DNA of 64,000 bases, taken from Lamellibrachia columna. Lineage: Eukaryota > Annelida > Polychaeta > Sabellida > Siboglinidae. Shown piece after piece: positions 12,440-21,033 of the stretch. How positions within the stretch are numbered: position 1 is the stretch's first letter; the number at the start of each line of letters is the position of its first letter. The position numbers and the translations under genes were made by a program. The DNA lies in the NCBI GenBank assembly GCA_963662155.1, contig OY759264.1, positions 18,053,642-18,117,641 of the forward strand. Direction: 5' to 3'. The notes under the pieces are model-generated. The model had not been told where the DNA came from. It ran no database searches and saw only the letters and a program-made list of their open reading frames with translations.

Positions 12440-12640
12440 TTGTTGCTTTTCAAATGCTATATCATTGTGTCGAGCAGCTGGTGACCGTGGGTAAAAGAAG
12501 TTCGTCGCCAAAGCTGACTAACAAGATGCAGTCCACATAACTCCGGTCTCACCCCCTGACTATAGGACCCCTCTCCAAAATTGTCTGACAGTTCGTTTTG
12601 AAGTGTACCCTTCCTTAACGACAAGATTTTTCAGGAAATA
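12440..12640 (+). mobile_element. DIRS reverse transcriptase fragment
   Basis: Similar to 27210-27400, sharing TTTCAAATGCTA, GTGAC...GGGTAAA, TCGCCAAAGCTGA and CCGGTCTCACCC. It covers the start of the DIRS RT domain. It carries frameshifts and is truncated on both sides. Confidence 0.6.
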
Positions 12641-13631
12641 TATATTTTCCTATAGTCATATGCCGATGAAGGCTCCACGTCCTTTTAAAATGTAAAAACA
12701 GCTAAAATAAGTTTTCCCAAAATATGTTGTATTTCAGGTAGTTATTAGTTTTAATTCAGTAACGATCATTCACCATTTGAAATGTCTTGTGCCAAAGTAA
12801 ACTATCAAATATGCCCCAATAATAGCTGCTCCTACCCAAACTTATTTTGTTTGTTATTGAACCCATTGTTGTTCTTACGCCCGATACCACGCTCCCTCAT
12901 CAATATTTCAATACAAAATACTTATTGTAAAAAATTAGCATTGGTTAGAAAGCAGAAAATAATCAACTTGAAGATGACTGTATTATTTCATAGCAGTTAT
13001 TTGAATGCGTGATTTTACATTTGATATTCGTGCTGTCCCACAATTGTCAAACTTTAACAGGTTACGCCCGGTACCAAATACTGTTATGGATTGAGACATA
13101 ACTAAGGAACATAATGACTTCAAAATAATGAAATACGTAAATAACTATAATTGTTATATATTTGCATGCTTTCTCTTGTGATGCTATCAATAACACATCA
13201 AGTGAAACCCATTTAGTAACAATCTAATCATCTGTCGCCAAAACATGTCAACTAACGTCCGTTAGTAGGATACTATTTTAATATTGCTGTCCTACATTTA
13301 GGAGCAGAATAACCATCAATGTTATAATATTATATAGAAAACATCTAAATGTTGCTTTATAATGTTATCAGATGGTTGTTTCGCCCGGTACCAAGGCATG
13401 GTGATTATTGTTACATATGTACCAAGCGTTAATGTTGCACAGCTAAAGGTAAATTCTGACCACTTCGCTCAGATGCATCAGAAGAAGGATGCTCAAAAGC
13501 TACTGCTGGAAATACAAGATCTGTCAAGAAGTCAGGGTGGAAGCGACATGAGTTGGTTAATGGCTACAACAATATTATGTTAGTGACACAGGAGGTACCC
13601 GTTGTGGAATTAAAGGAAATGTTTTCCAAGG
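12641..13631. other. No recognisable gene
   Basis: AT-rich sequence with dispersed copies of a short CGCCCGGTACCAA motif (near 13070 and 13385). No coding segment recognised. Confidence 0.45.
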
Positions 13632-13985
13632 TATATATTCCTTGGCAAAGCATTTGTCAAACACAAAGAACTCATCAAGGTTCAGCACGCTGTCAATGGC
13701 ATTCTTAATGAGGAAACATGTTGTACAAAACATTTGTCAAACACAAAGAACTCATCAAGGTTCAGCACGCTGTCAATGTCATTCTTAATGAGGAAACATG
13801 TTGTACAAAGCATTTGTCAAACACAAAGAACTCATCAAGGTTCAGCACGCTGTCAATGGCATTCTTAATGAGGAAACATGTTGTACAAAGCATTTGTCAA
13901 ACACAAAGAACTCACCAAGGTTCAGCACGCTGACAATGGCATTCGTAATGAGGAAACATGTTGTACAAATTAAATTTGTCGAAAA
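13632..13985. repeat. 80-bp tandem repeat, about 4.4 copies
   Basis: The block CATTTGTCAAACACAAAGAA recurs at 13651, 13731, 13811 and 13891. The intervening GTTCAGCACGCTG...CAATGG and ATGAGGAAACATGTTGTACA are conserved. Eighty is not a multiple of three, so the frame rotates between copies and a coding role is unlikely. Confidence 0.93.
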
Positions 13986-15169
13986 CATTCTGCCTTGCAA
14001 TATTAAAGAAATCAAGTCCACCTAGATCTCACCAAAAAACTCCGTTACACAGCATCCACTTGTAAGAACTTGCAGAACTCTACTCGGTGAATGTTCAGGA
14101 TGAAAATAATGTAATTGCTTATTGTTATCTTGAAATGGCGTTCTCATTGCAAAAAGCCAATAGCCAATACCTGGTGAAAACTTCAAGAATGCGCACGGCA
14201 TCATAGTGAGAAGACCCTCTCTCTATACAAGAGATATATCCTGTTTTAAGAGATGTCGCCATTATGTAAACAACAATACATTTCTAGGGAATTGCGATGT
14301 GTGGGTGGAGACAACAGGAAACGTCAAACACGTTGGAAGTCGCAACACCAGACATGCACTTGTGGACGTTGTCGAGGACATGGGTGTGGGCACAAAGAAA
14401 CGAATCACATGCAGTACAAACATGTAGAATACATACATACTTTGTCTTAAAGATAGTTGTTACGCCCGGGACATAGTTACGGTGTTTATTGTTACGCCCA
14501 TACTGTTATATGGCTAAAAGCAATGTGTTCAAACCACTATCGCTACACAATATTATCTATAAAACATACCTCAGAAATGCTTTATGGGAAACATTTATAA
14601 AAAATGTGTTATATGCAACAAGACACCCTTGACATGCGACGCCAGCCATTTAGTGAGTTTTCAGATTTAAACAAATAAAATCATAAAATAAAATCTTTAG
14701 ACATGTACATGATATGCCACACCGGTGTGCCACTGTGATTGTTGCAAAGGGACTGCACACCAGATATTGATCTAATTTACACTTTTTAATATATATATAT
14801 ATATATATACTTATTATTTTTCCGGTATTACTTTTTATATTTTACATGTTGATATTCGTTTGGCCAGATTGACGTCACACGCCTACCCCGTGTAGACATT
14901 GCCGCGCGAAATATCAGATCGTTTGGGGCTTCTTTGCCACTAATATAATTAGCTTTTACTGAAGAGTAGCCAGTAGCATTACTTTTAATGCATTCCAAAT
15001 TACTAATACAACTGTTTGTTATCATATGTCACGATTTCTGGAAATTTTTTATGTTTTCTTTAATTGTACAAAATGTTTATGTCATCACCAGTTTTACTGT
15101 TATTATAATTGCACACCTACTTAGTAAACCTGCAAGCGAAAACCAACTAACAAACCTCAGTGTGTGTGT
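13986..15169. other. No recognisable gene
   Basis: AT-rich sequence with a small (AT)n tract near 14790-14810. The Polinton boundary lies at or just after its end. Confidence 0.45.
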
Positions 15170-15224
15170 GAGTAGTATAGTACTTGGGGGTATGAGCGCA
15201 TTTTTTAAAACCCCCCAAAAGCAC

Positions 15225-15614
15225 GTTTTGAGGGGCCGCTACAAGCGCAAAACCAATAAACACACCAAACATACCCTTAAGACCCACCAAAACCCAAATA
15301 TAAATTGCGCTCGTTCCAAACATACCCCTTAGACCCACCAAAACCCAAATATAAATTGCGCTCATTCCAAACATACCCTTAAGACCCACCAAAACCCAAA
15401 TATAAATTGCGCTCGTTCCAAACATACCCCTTAGACCCACCAAAACCCAAATATAAATTGCGCTCATTCCAAACATACCCTTAAGACCCACCAAAACCCA
15501 AATATAAATTGCGCTCATACCAAACATACCCCTAAGGGCCTCCAAAACCCAAATATAAATTGCGCTCATACCAAACATACCTCTAAGGGCCTCCAAAACC
15601 CAAATTGCGCTCAT
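15225..15614. repeat. 51-bp tandem repeat at the element end
   Basis: About seven copies of a 51-bp unit with core TATAAATTGCGCTC and CCAAACATACCC. Because 51 is 17 codons, the minus strand is open through all copies and would encode a hydrophobic 17-residue repeat (MSAIYIWVLVGLRGMFG with variants). Subterminal repeats occur in Polintons, so I favour a DNA structural role. A 155-residue protein on the minus strand cannot be excluded. Confidence 0.92.
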
Positions 15615-15621
15615 AAATAAC

Positions 15622-15682
15622 TAGGTCAAGGTCAAGGTCAAATCCAAAACGAGGCCAAATCCAAAACGAGGCCAAATCCAAA
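15622..15682. repeat. Short tandem repeats next to the last viral gene
   Basis: GGTCAA repeated, then AATCCAAAACGAGGCCAA-type units repeated about three times. They lie between the 51-bp array and the stop of the 132-codon gene. Confidence 0.8.
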
Positions 15683-15691
15683 ATAACCACT

Positions 15692-16090
15692 CTAAAGTTT
15701 GTTAAATAAACTAAACCACAATCCTGTCAGGTGCCCTAATAATGGTGACTTTTTCATGTAATTAGTTGATCTTGACCAATAATAACAATACCCCCTATCT
15801 TTTTTGTGGCATAAATAAAATCGGCCGTATGCATCATGGAGTACTGAATGGGTGTGGCAACACTTGATACAGCCAAACACCCGCTCTAAAATACTAGTAA
15901 GGCAGCCATTATTAGGACCAATTAATCCCATACTATAATCATTAGCTTTTATAATATCCTCCAAATCTAAATCTGCGCCAAAATTCTTTAAATATAAATA
16001 TTTATAAGCTAAAGCAGACTTGATTATAACACTAGTATTCTCATTAGAATAAAATTTAATATACTTTATAACTTCTTTTGGATCTGTCAT
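15692..16090 (-). CDS. Cys-rich 132-residue Polinton protein, unknown
   Basis: Last gene of the element. I do not recognise a family. The first half is helical and charged. Residues from about 59 hold GPNNGCLTS and a Cys/His cluster (CIKCCHTHSVLHDAYG ... LCHKKDRGYC) that could bind metal or form disulfides. The C-terminus is hydrophobic (LLGHLTGLWFSLF). The CCHTH...HD string loosely recalls secreted phospholipase A2, but spacing and calcium loop do not fit. The start is supported by the element's promoter-like motif ending at the ATG (16091-16106). A hairpin at 16133-16152 separates it from the fibre-like gene. Confidence 0.75.
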   Translation of the reverse strand: MTDPKEVIKYIKFYSNENTSVIIKSALAYKYLYLKNFGADLDLEDIIKANDYSMGLIGPNNGCLTSILERVFGCIKCCHTHSVLHDAYGRFYLCHKKDRGYCYYWSRSTNYMKKSPLLGHLTGLWFSLFNKL

Positions 16091-16106
16091 TATACTATAG
16101 GATTAG
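16091..16106 (-). promoter_or_regulatory. Promoter-like motif, 132-codon gene
   Basis: CTAATCCTATAGTATA ends directly at the ATG and fits CTAAYNNTATARTAT. Confidence 0.7.
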
Positions 16107-16132
16107 TTAAACACTAACAAACTTCTAGTTCT

Positions 16133-16152
16133 AGAGTATAAAATTATACTCT
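16133..16152. terminator. AT-rich hairpin after the fibre-like gene
   Basis: Arms AGAGTATA and TATACTCT with an AAAT loop, 21 nt beyond the fibre stop codon. Giant viruses such as mimivirus end mRNAs at similar hairpins; use here is inference. Confidence 0.4.
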
Positions 16153-16172
16153 GAAGCGTTAATTAATAACTA

Positions 16173-17453
16173 TTATACATTATACTTGTTTTTAAAATAC
16201 CTAAACATTCCTTCTAGCTCTATAATAGGAAGCGCGCGAGAATATATTAATAAAGAATATAAATCCATTCTGCAAAAATTACTATTAATACCACTTCCAA
16301 TATAAAAATCATTTTTAGAATCTTGTGGTAGTTCAGCAAAACCCCGGACTTGTCTATATATAGGTATTATACTACTAGTTCCTCTAAATACTTCTTTATT
16401 ATTTTCACTAATACACATTGTCCACAATTCCAGATTACCAAGAATGTTTTGTTGGCTGTGGATTTCAAGTCTATAAGAAGAATAGTTTCCATAATCTAAA
16501 AATATTACTCCATTACTATGAGGTATATGTGCATTAAACCTTTCTGTACCGCCTCCCCACCTAAATTGTGATTGCGGGGCTTGATTATATGTTTTGACTA
16601 ATAAAAATAAAGTTGTTGTATAAGCACCCCGCCCCCCTAATTTATCAATTTGATAATTTTTAAGAACTAAATTATTGCTAGTTCCATTAAATTCTAAATA
16701 ATGGTGTTTTGTTGCTAAATCAAATCTAAGGGTAGGTCTTTTTGTACCTTCATTTTGTATAAAGTGAAGATCATTTATTGGGTCTGTAACTTCTATTACT
16801 TTTTCTGATTCATCAACACGCATTAATGATAAATCAGGCACAAGAATAAATACTAGATCATTAAGAGTAGGAACACCAATAAGAGCTCTGGCTCCTAAAA
16901 ACATACCTATATTAAGTTTTAAATCTACAGTTCTTTTATTAACAACATCACCATCATCAACAGGATCAGGAATATTTATTATTTTGTTATTATTCATATT
17001 AATATCGCCACTAAATGTCTCTCCAGTTTTATTAGCAAGGTTTGTTGTAGATCTTCTTAAAACCTGTACAATTTGGGACCATGAAAGAGCTTGAGCTTGG
17101 CTAGAAGGAGGATAGTCTGTTGATAGATTTAGTATTTTGTTACCATCCATATTAACATCACCAGTTATTTTACCTCCAACCTTTTTTAAAAACTGTCTTG
17201 TGACTTTTCCCACAAATTTTAAAACTTGCGACCACGAAACAGCTTGAGCTTGGTCAGAGGGGGGATAGGCTGTTGATATATTTATTATTTTGTTTTCATC
17301 CATGTCTAAATTAGATTGCATACCAATACTACCATCTGTGCTAATATAATTAGTGTGGATCTCATTAGTTAGTATTTGTAACCTAGACTCTAATCTAGCT
17401 GTATTAACTTCTGTTGCCGCAGGCGCAATCCTTATTTCATTTATAATACCCAT
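16173..17453 (-). CDS. Fibre-like protein with phage tail-fibre repeats and lectin-like C-domain
   Basis: A 426-residue protein. Residues 1-45 are helical. Three repeats follow at about 48-78, 97-127 and 147-178, each built on D-[LVI]-[DN]-M-x-x-N-K-I-[IL]-N-[IL] followed by a proline-containing turn (STAYPPSDQAQAVSWSQ in copy 1). This wording is characteristic of trimeric fibre repeats in bacteriophage tail fibres. Residues about 200-426 are beta-rich with WGGGTERFNAHIPHSN and an ending of the laminin-G/concanavalin-A type (FYIGSGINSNFCRMDLYSLL). By position after the protease and capsid genes, I infer a virion surface spike for attachment. Promoter-like motif at 17454-17469. Confidence 0.72.
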   Translation of the reverse strand: MGIINEIRIAPAATEVNTARLESRLQILTNEIHTNYISTDGSIGMQSNLDMDENKIINISTAYPPSDQAQAVSWSQVLKFVGKVTRQFLKKVGGKITGDVNMDGNKILNLSTDYPPSSQAQALSWSQIVQVLRRSTTNLANKTGETFSGDINMNNNKIINIPDPVDDGDVVNKRTVDLKLNIGMFLGARALIGVPTLNDLVFILVPDLSLMRVDESEKVIEVTDPINDLHFIQNEGTKRPTLRFDLATKHHYLEFNGTSNNLVLKNYQIDKLGGRGAYTTTLFLLVKTYNQAPQSQFRWGGGTERFNAHIPHSNGVIFLDYGNYSSYRLEIHSQQNILGNLELWTMCISENNKEVFRGTSSIIPIYRQVRGFAELPQDSKNDFYIGSGINSNFCRMDLYSLLIYSRALPIIELEGMFRYFKNKYNV

Positions 17454-17469
17454 ATATTATATAGTTAGG
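17454..17469 (-). promoter_or_regulatory. Promoter-like motif, fibre-like gene
   Basis: CCTAACTATATAATAT ends at the ATG. The TAA stop of the protease gene (17465-17467) lies inside it. Confidence 0.72.
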
Positions 17470-18595
17470 TGAAATATTTTATTATAAAGTTCTCATTATA
17501 CGCAGTATCCATTACTGATAAAGGTTGTAGTATCTCATAATATGGTTTTCCTTTAGACCCTTCGTTTATAAAATATATAGCCCAATAACCACACAACACA
17601 CTGTTATTACTCTGATATTGTATATTATTATACTGATACTTAAACTTCTTATCTACTATCTCTTTTAATGGAGGCATACCAAAACTATCAAAATAATCAA
17701 TTATATTACTTCTAACATTCATGGCAACCCAATGAGTTCCACCCCCACTAACATCATCCATATTTAATATATAATATCCTGTTTTGTATTTTTTAACATT
17801 ATCTCTAGAATAAACACCATTAAAATTCTTTACTTTTAAATACTTTAACCACTTAATTATATCAATATTTGATATAGGTTCAAACTTAAACTGCGGCTTT
17901 AATAGTTGCCTATGATTAATCCTTCTCCTGTCTGATACTTCATCATGTTTTTTTTTTTTACTTCCGCCACGATAAGGCTCTATCTGCATACCATTACCAC
18001 GATAAGGCTCTATCTGCATACCATTACCAGTCAAAGCTTTTAATACCATAGGAATTCCAATACTAGCAAGCAGCGTCCCTAAGAACCCACCAGATTGTGA
18101 TATTGTGGGTGTAATTTGTAACCCAGATCCAGTTTTAAGTGATTTAGTAAGATCTGTTTTTTGTTTTGGTGTAAGAAGCTTTGAATGATCATATAGTTGA
18201 GGTAGGTTTGTATATGGAACAGTAAATCCACGACCAAATATTTTATCCACAACATTAGATGCCAGTCCAGTAGTTGCTCCAGACATTAATCCTGGAAGAA
18301 TGTGTTTAGTTGCTAGAGGAATAATTTTACTAAAAAGAGCACTAAACAAAGAGCCACCCTTTTTAATTACTTTTCTAATTTGTGTCTTAGATATATTGAT
18401 ATTCACACCTTTTCGTGTTTTAATGGCTTTTTTAATTTTATTTATTTGTGTTTTTGTTAACATAAGTGTATCAAATCCTTGTAATTGATTTATAGATAAA
18501 CGAATAATTAAAGCCTCATTATTTGTATACGCCAATTGTAGTGATCTTTTTTGGCAATCTGTAAGATTCACAGAGTATGAAATATAATTTGTCAT
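17465..18595 (-). CDS. PRO: Adenovirus/Ulp1-type maturation protease with N-terminal core-like region
   Basis: 376 residues. The C-terminal part (about 235-376) is a cysteine protease with the ordered triad His288 (GGGTHWVAM), Asp303 (DYFDSFG) and Cys335 (NSVLCGYWAIY), as in adenain and Ulp1 peptidases. It would cut capsid and core precursors during virion maturation. The N-terminal 210 residues differ: a helical LTKTQINKIKKAI stretch, then KKGGSLFSALFSKIIPLATK and a glycine-rich hydrophobic segment recalling membrane-active or core proteins, a second such segment at 169-190, a tandem 10-residue repeat NGMQIEPYRG (191-210) and a KKKK tail. GG pairs at 80-81, 169-170 and 210-211 may be self-processing sites (inference). 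Promoter-like motif at 18596-18612. Confidence 0.88.
   Translation of the reverse strand: MTNYISYSVNLTDCQKRSLQLAYTNNEALIIRLSINQLQGFDTLMLTKTQINKIKKAIKTRKGVNINISKTQIRKVIKKGGSLFSALFSKIIPLATKHILPGLMSGATTGLASNVVDKIFGRGFTVPYTNLPQLYDHSKLLTPKQKTDLTKSLKTGSGLQITPTISQSGGFLGTLLASIGIPMVLKALTGNGMQIEPYRGNGMQIEPYRGGSKKKKHDEVSDRRRINHRQLLKPQFKFEPISNIDIIKWLKYLKVKNFNGVYSRDNVKKYKTGYYILNMDDVSGGGTHWVAMNVRSNIIDYFDSFGMPPLKEIVDKKFKYQYNNIQYQSNNSVLCGYWAIYFINEGSKGKPYYEILQPLSVMDTAYNENFIIKYFT
17969..18028 (-). repeat. 30-bp in-frame tandem duplication in the protease gene
   Basis: Two identical 30-bp units, each containing GATAAGGCTCTATCTGCATA on the plus strand, encode NGMQIEPYRG twice. This suggests a recent slippage duplication in the linker ahead of the protease domain. 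Confidence 0.9.
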
Positions 18596-18612
18596 TATAT
18601 TATATAGTTAGA
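18596..18612 (-). promoter_or_regulatory. Promoter-like motif, protease gene
   Basis: TCTAACTATATAATATA directly before the ATG. It lies in the 22-bp gap after the major capsid gene. Confidence 0.72.
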
Positions 18613-18617
18613 TAGAA

Positions 18618-19886
18618 TTAAACAATTAACATAGCTTTTCCACTAGCAACTTCAACAGACAAGTTTTGTTCATACATTACTAAAGACTGAATACGAAAAC
18701 CAGGCCCTCCCGGGGCTCTACTGAGATTATAAGAGAACTCAATTGATGGCGATCCTCCCCGTATTTTAGTGTCTTGGTGTGTTAGATTAAAATAAATTAT
18801 TCCATATTGATTAATAAAGTTAGTATAACTAACAAAGCTGCTGCCCCACCGGCCAGAACTAGCAAAAGTGTTAAAAGCATTGTATACTTCAATAGGATAT
18901 TCTTCAGGTCTGTATGGATGCAGGGGATAAAACACACCATTTGAAGCAGTAAGTTGGCATGAAACAAGACTAGCAGGAGCAGTACCTACACTAAATGTAT
19001 TAAAAATAAATTGATTTATAAGCTGTGCATCACCACCAGTTTCATTTTTAAACCAAACAAATACATGTTTTGGGGCTGTGATACCAGGTGAAATCATATA
19101 TTTACCAGATTGATGGGTTTGTACATCAGATATAGAAACCAGGTCTTTTAAATACTGCCATGTGTGGTTGGTAAGAAATTTTTCTGAATATAGAGCCATT
19201 CCCACAGGATTAAAATCAAACATAGGAATATGTAACTCCATATTTTCTATAATTAACTTCCCAGCTCCAGCTCCGCCATTTGCATCAGTAGCCCTTTGTA
19301 AAATAATGTCATCTTCTTCAACAGTAATATCAAGTTCAAGCCTGCCTGGGGGGCATAATTCAGTCTTAAAAGATCTAAACCAATCATATCGATTTAGTGG
19401 AAGATAAATAGTATTTGTTTTACCTCCAACAATTAAATTTTGTTTTATTCGTAAAGAATCATCATTATCTGTGTTCCCTGCTGACGGATAAAAGAAAGAC
19501 TCACTTGCTTGGCCATGTGCAAATGAAAAAGGATACTCAGCAACATTTTTAACAGTTATAGCCCGGTTAATGTCTGGAGTGTCAGATACCATACTATTAT
19601 TATATTTAACTAACAATCGATTAATAAAAGAATACCCATCACCAGAAACATATATTTTATTTGCAGCAGCAAAATTAGTACCATCAGCCTTTTTAAATAC
19701 TTTAAACTTAATCATAAGCTTGGCATTATAATAATCAGAAGGGTCTGTATTTGTTGTACCATCTGCAATAAATTTGAATTGTTGTTTGTGTTGTGTTCTA
19801 TCTGCTGCAGGCTCTTCAATGTTCTTTTGTGTGGAGTATTTAACGTACTCATAACGAGCTATATTGCTTGGATTTCTAAAACTCAT
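18618..19886 (-). CDS. MCP: Major capsid protein (double jelly-roll)
   Basis: 422 residues, beta-rich throughout. Typical Polinton capsid wording includes QFKFIADGTTNTDPSDYYNA near residue 36, a YLPLNRYDWFRSF strand, LCPPGRLELDITVEEDDI, and a second barrel with FVWFKNETGGDAQ and HPYRPEEYPIEVYNAF. The length suits a double-jelly-roll protein forming pseudo-hexameric capsomers. It has no signal peptide or membrane segment. It lies beside the small basic gene and protease, as expected for a morphogenesis cluster. The frame is intact, so a functional product is plausible. The fold is inferred by recognition, not structure prediction. Promoter-like motif at 19887-19904. Confidence 0.88.
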   Translation of the reverse strand: MSFRNPSNIARYEYVKYSTQKNIEEPAADRTQHKQQFKFIADGTTNTDPSDYYNAKLMIKFKVFKKADGTNFAAANKIYVSGDGYSFINRLLVKYNNSMVSDTPDINRAITVKNVAEYPFSFAHGQASESFFYPSAGNTDNDDSLRIKQNLIVGGKTNTIYLPLNRYDWFRSFKTELCPPGRLELDITVEEDDIILQRATDANGGAGAGKLIIENMELHIPMFDFNPVGMALYSEKFLTNHTWQYLKDLVSISDVQTHQSGKYMISPGITAPKHVFVWFKNETGGDAQLINQFIFNTFSVGTAPASLVSCQLTASNGVFYPLHPYRPEEYPIEVYNAFNTFASSGRWGSSFVSYTNFINQYGIIYFNLTHQDTKIRGGSPSIEFSYNLSRAPGGPGFRIQSLVMYEQNLSVEVASGKAMLIV

Positions 19887-19904
19887 ATATACTATAGAAT
19901 TAGG
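19887..19904 (-). promoter_or_regulatory. Promoter-like motif, major capsid gene
   Basis: CCTAATTCTATAGTATAT immediately before the ATG, in the 24-bp gap after the preceding gene. Confidence 0.72.
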
Positions 19905-19910
19905 CAGAAT

Positions 19911-20255
19911 TTAAATTAAAGCTCTAACTCTGTTATTAATAGTATTGTTCTTCTTTGGTTTTGGTTCTTCTTCAAGAGCGTGCTTAATTTCTTTTCCTCT
20001 AGATACTTCTTTTAGTGGGACCATTTCAACAGGTTTTTTAATAATATCCTTTTTGGGTTTGTTTATAAGTTTTTTATCAATTGTATCAACTATTTTAGTA
20101 CCAATAGCGTCACCTAGTTTCTTACTACCTGATTCAGCAGCACTTTGGAATATTTTTTTAGCCACACTACTAAGCATGTCCGTATAAACACCGCTGCCCT
20201 CCTGATAATACTCAACGTCATTCGAATAAACTTCCTCGTCTTCACCAGCATACAT
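19911..20255 (-). CDS. Small virion core-like protein, 114 residues
   Basis: Acidic, Tyr-rich N-terminus (AGEDEEVYSNDVEYYQEG), a central amphipathic helix (about 27-62, VAKKIFQSAAESGSKKLGDA) and a lysine/proline-rich tail (KKLINKPKKDIIKKP, EEEPKPKKNN). It has no enzyme motif. Similar small basic, helix-bearing proteins beside capsid genes in adintovirus-like elements are taken to be core or capsid-stabilising proteins comparable to adenovirus minor core proteins. That role is inference from composition and position. The gene sits 11 nt after the minor capsid gene's stop codon, with the promoter-like motif at 20256-20271. Confidence 0.72.
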   Translation of the reverse strand: MYAGEDEEVYSNDVEYYQEGSGVYTDMLSSVAKKIFQSAAESGSKKLGDAIGTKIVDTIDKKLINKPKKDIIKKPVEMVPLKEVSRGKEIKHALEEEPKPKKNNTINNRVRALI

Positions 20256-20271
20256 ATATTATATAGTTAGG
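20256..20271 (-). promoter_or_regulatory. Promoter-like motif, core-like gene
   Basis: CCTAACTATATAATAT before the ATG; the TAA stop of the minor capsid gene (20267-20269) is part of it. Identical to the motif of the fibre-like gene. Confidence 0.73.
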
Positions 20272-21013
20272 TAGGTTTTATTGCTTTAAGAGACAGTGTA
20301 ACAGAGCTTTGTACTCCGTTTAAATTTAGCGTTCTACCAAGTGAGTCTGTAAAATAAATACGAATTTTTGAAATAGTTTTAGTATTGATTTCATTGTATT
20401 GTTTCATTCTTGGTTCTCTTTCAAAAGGATAGCTTTTATTTAATCCACTAGTAGAGAATTGATATAATACATCTGTATCTACACCTCCAACACTTGAAGA
20501 TGAGATTAAAGAACAATGGCATTGAATATTATCAACTGAGTTTGTAATATCTGGAGAAAAGTCACCAAACCGTGAATTAAGTACAAGTCCCCGATGAAAC
20601 CCAACAAGAAATCTAAAGTTTCCACTATTAAATGTAACAATATAATGTTCTTCTAAGACTAAGAACGTTCTTAGTCTTACTTTATCAAAATGAATTTGTA
20701 TGCCAGTGGCTGAATTACCAGTAGCAATTAAGTCTTTGGATATAATATTATTAATATCATCATATGAATATATACCGTCTTTAAATGTAAGAAAATTATA
20801 ACTACTTCCATCATTCACAGAGTATTTAAATTTATGATTATTGTATTCTGATGTAACATTATACCAACTATATGACATATTTAGTGTGTCTAAGCATATA
20901 TAGTGCTTCCAGTTCTTATTAAGGCTTATTTGAGGGTGGAATGACACAATAAAATCATGTGAACTACTTCCTTTAACACCATCTACACTACTTAAAACAA
21001 TTGGGGTTTGCAT
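20267..21013 (-). CDS. mCP: Minor capsid (penton-like) protein
   Basis: 248 residues, beta-rich and without catalytic motifs. It opens with QTPIVLSSVDG and HDFIVSFHPQISL, followed by WKHYICLDTLNMSYSWYNVT near residue 36. It ends with ISKIRIYFTDSLGRTLNLNG and LSLKAIKPT. This wording and length match the single-jelly-roll minor capsid proteins of Polintons, which form the pentameric vertices. It lies between the coiled-coil gene and the core-like gene, one gene away from the major capsid gene. The coding region includes a perfect 26-bp palindrome at 20654-20679. Promoter-like motif at 21014-21033. Confidence 0.82.
   Translation of the reverse strand: MQTPIVLSSVDGVKGSSSHDFIVSFHPQISLNKNWKHYICLDTLNMSYSWYNVTSEYNNHKFKYSVNDGSSYNFLTFKDGIYSYDDINNIISKDLIATGNSATGIQIHFDKVRLRTFLVLEEHYIVTFNSGNFRFLVGFHRGLVLNSRFGDFSPDITNSVDNIQCHCSLISSSSVGGVDTDVLYQFSTSGLNKSYPFEREPRMKQYNEINTKTISKIRIYFTDSLGRTLNLNGVQSSVTLSLKAIKPT
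20654..20679. repeat. Perfect 26-bp palindrome inside the minor capsid gene
   Basis: Half-site TAAGACTAAGAAC followed at once by its reverse complement, with no spacer. It would form a cruciform or RNA hairpin within the coding region. Confidence 0.9.
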
Positions 21014-21033
21014 GTATATATTATAAGATTAGG
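21014..21033 (-). promoter_or_regulatory. Promoter-like motif, minor capsid gene
   Basis: CCTAATCTTATAATATATAC before the ATG. It includes the TAA stop of the coiled-coil gene. Confidence 0.7.

Noticed and set aside
12015..12440. 141-codon minus-strand open frame
   Set aside because: Antisense to LINE 3' tail and DIRS-adjacent sequence; composition not protein-like and no family recognised.
13632..13985. CRISPR-like 80-bp repeats
   Set aside because: The whole unit is repeated with no variable spacers.
15225..15614. CRISPR-like array of regular repeats
   Set aside because: Units are contiguous 51-bp tandem copies without unique spacers, in a eukaryotic context.
15692..16090. Secreted phospholipase A2 assignment for the Cys-rich protein
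   Set aside because: A CC-x-H string is present, but the calcium loop and Cys spacing are wrong.
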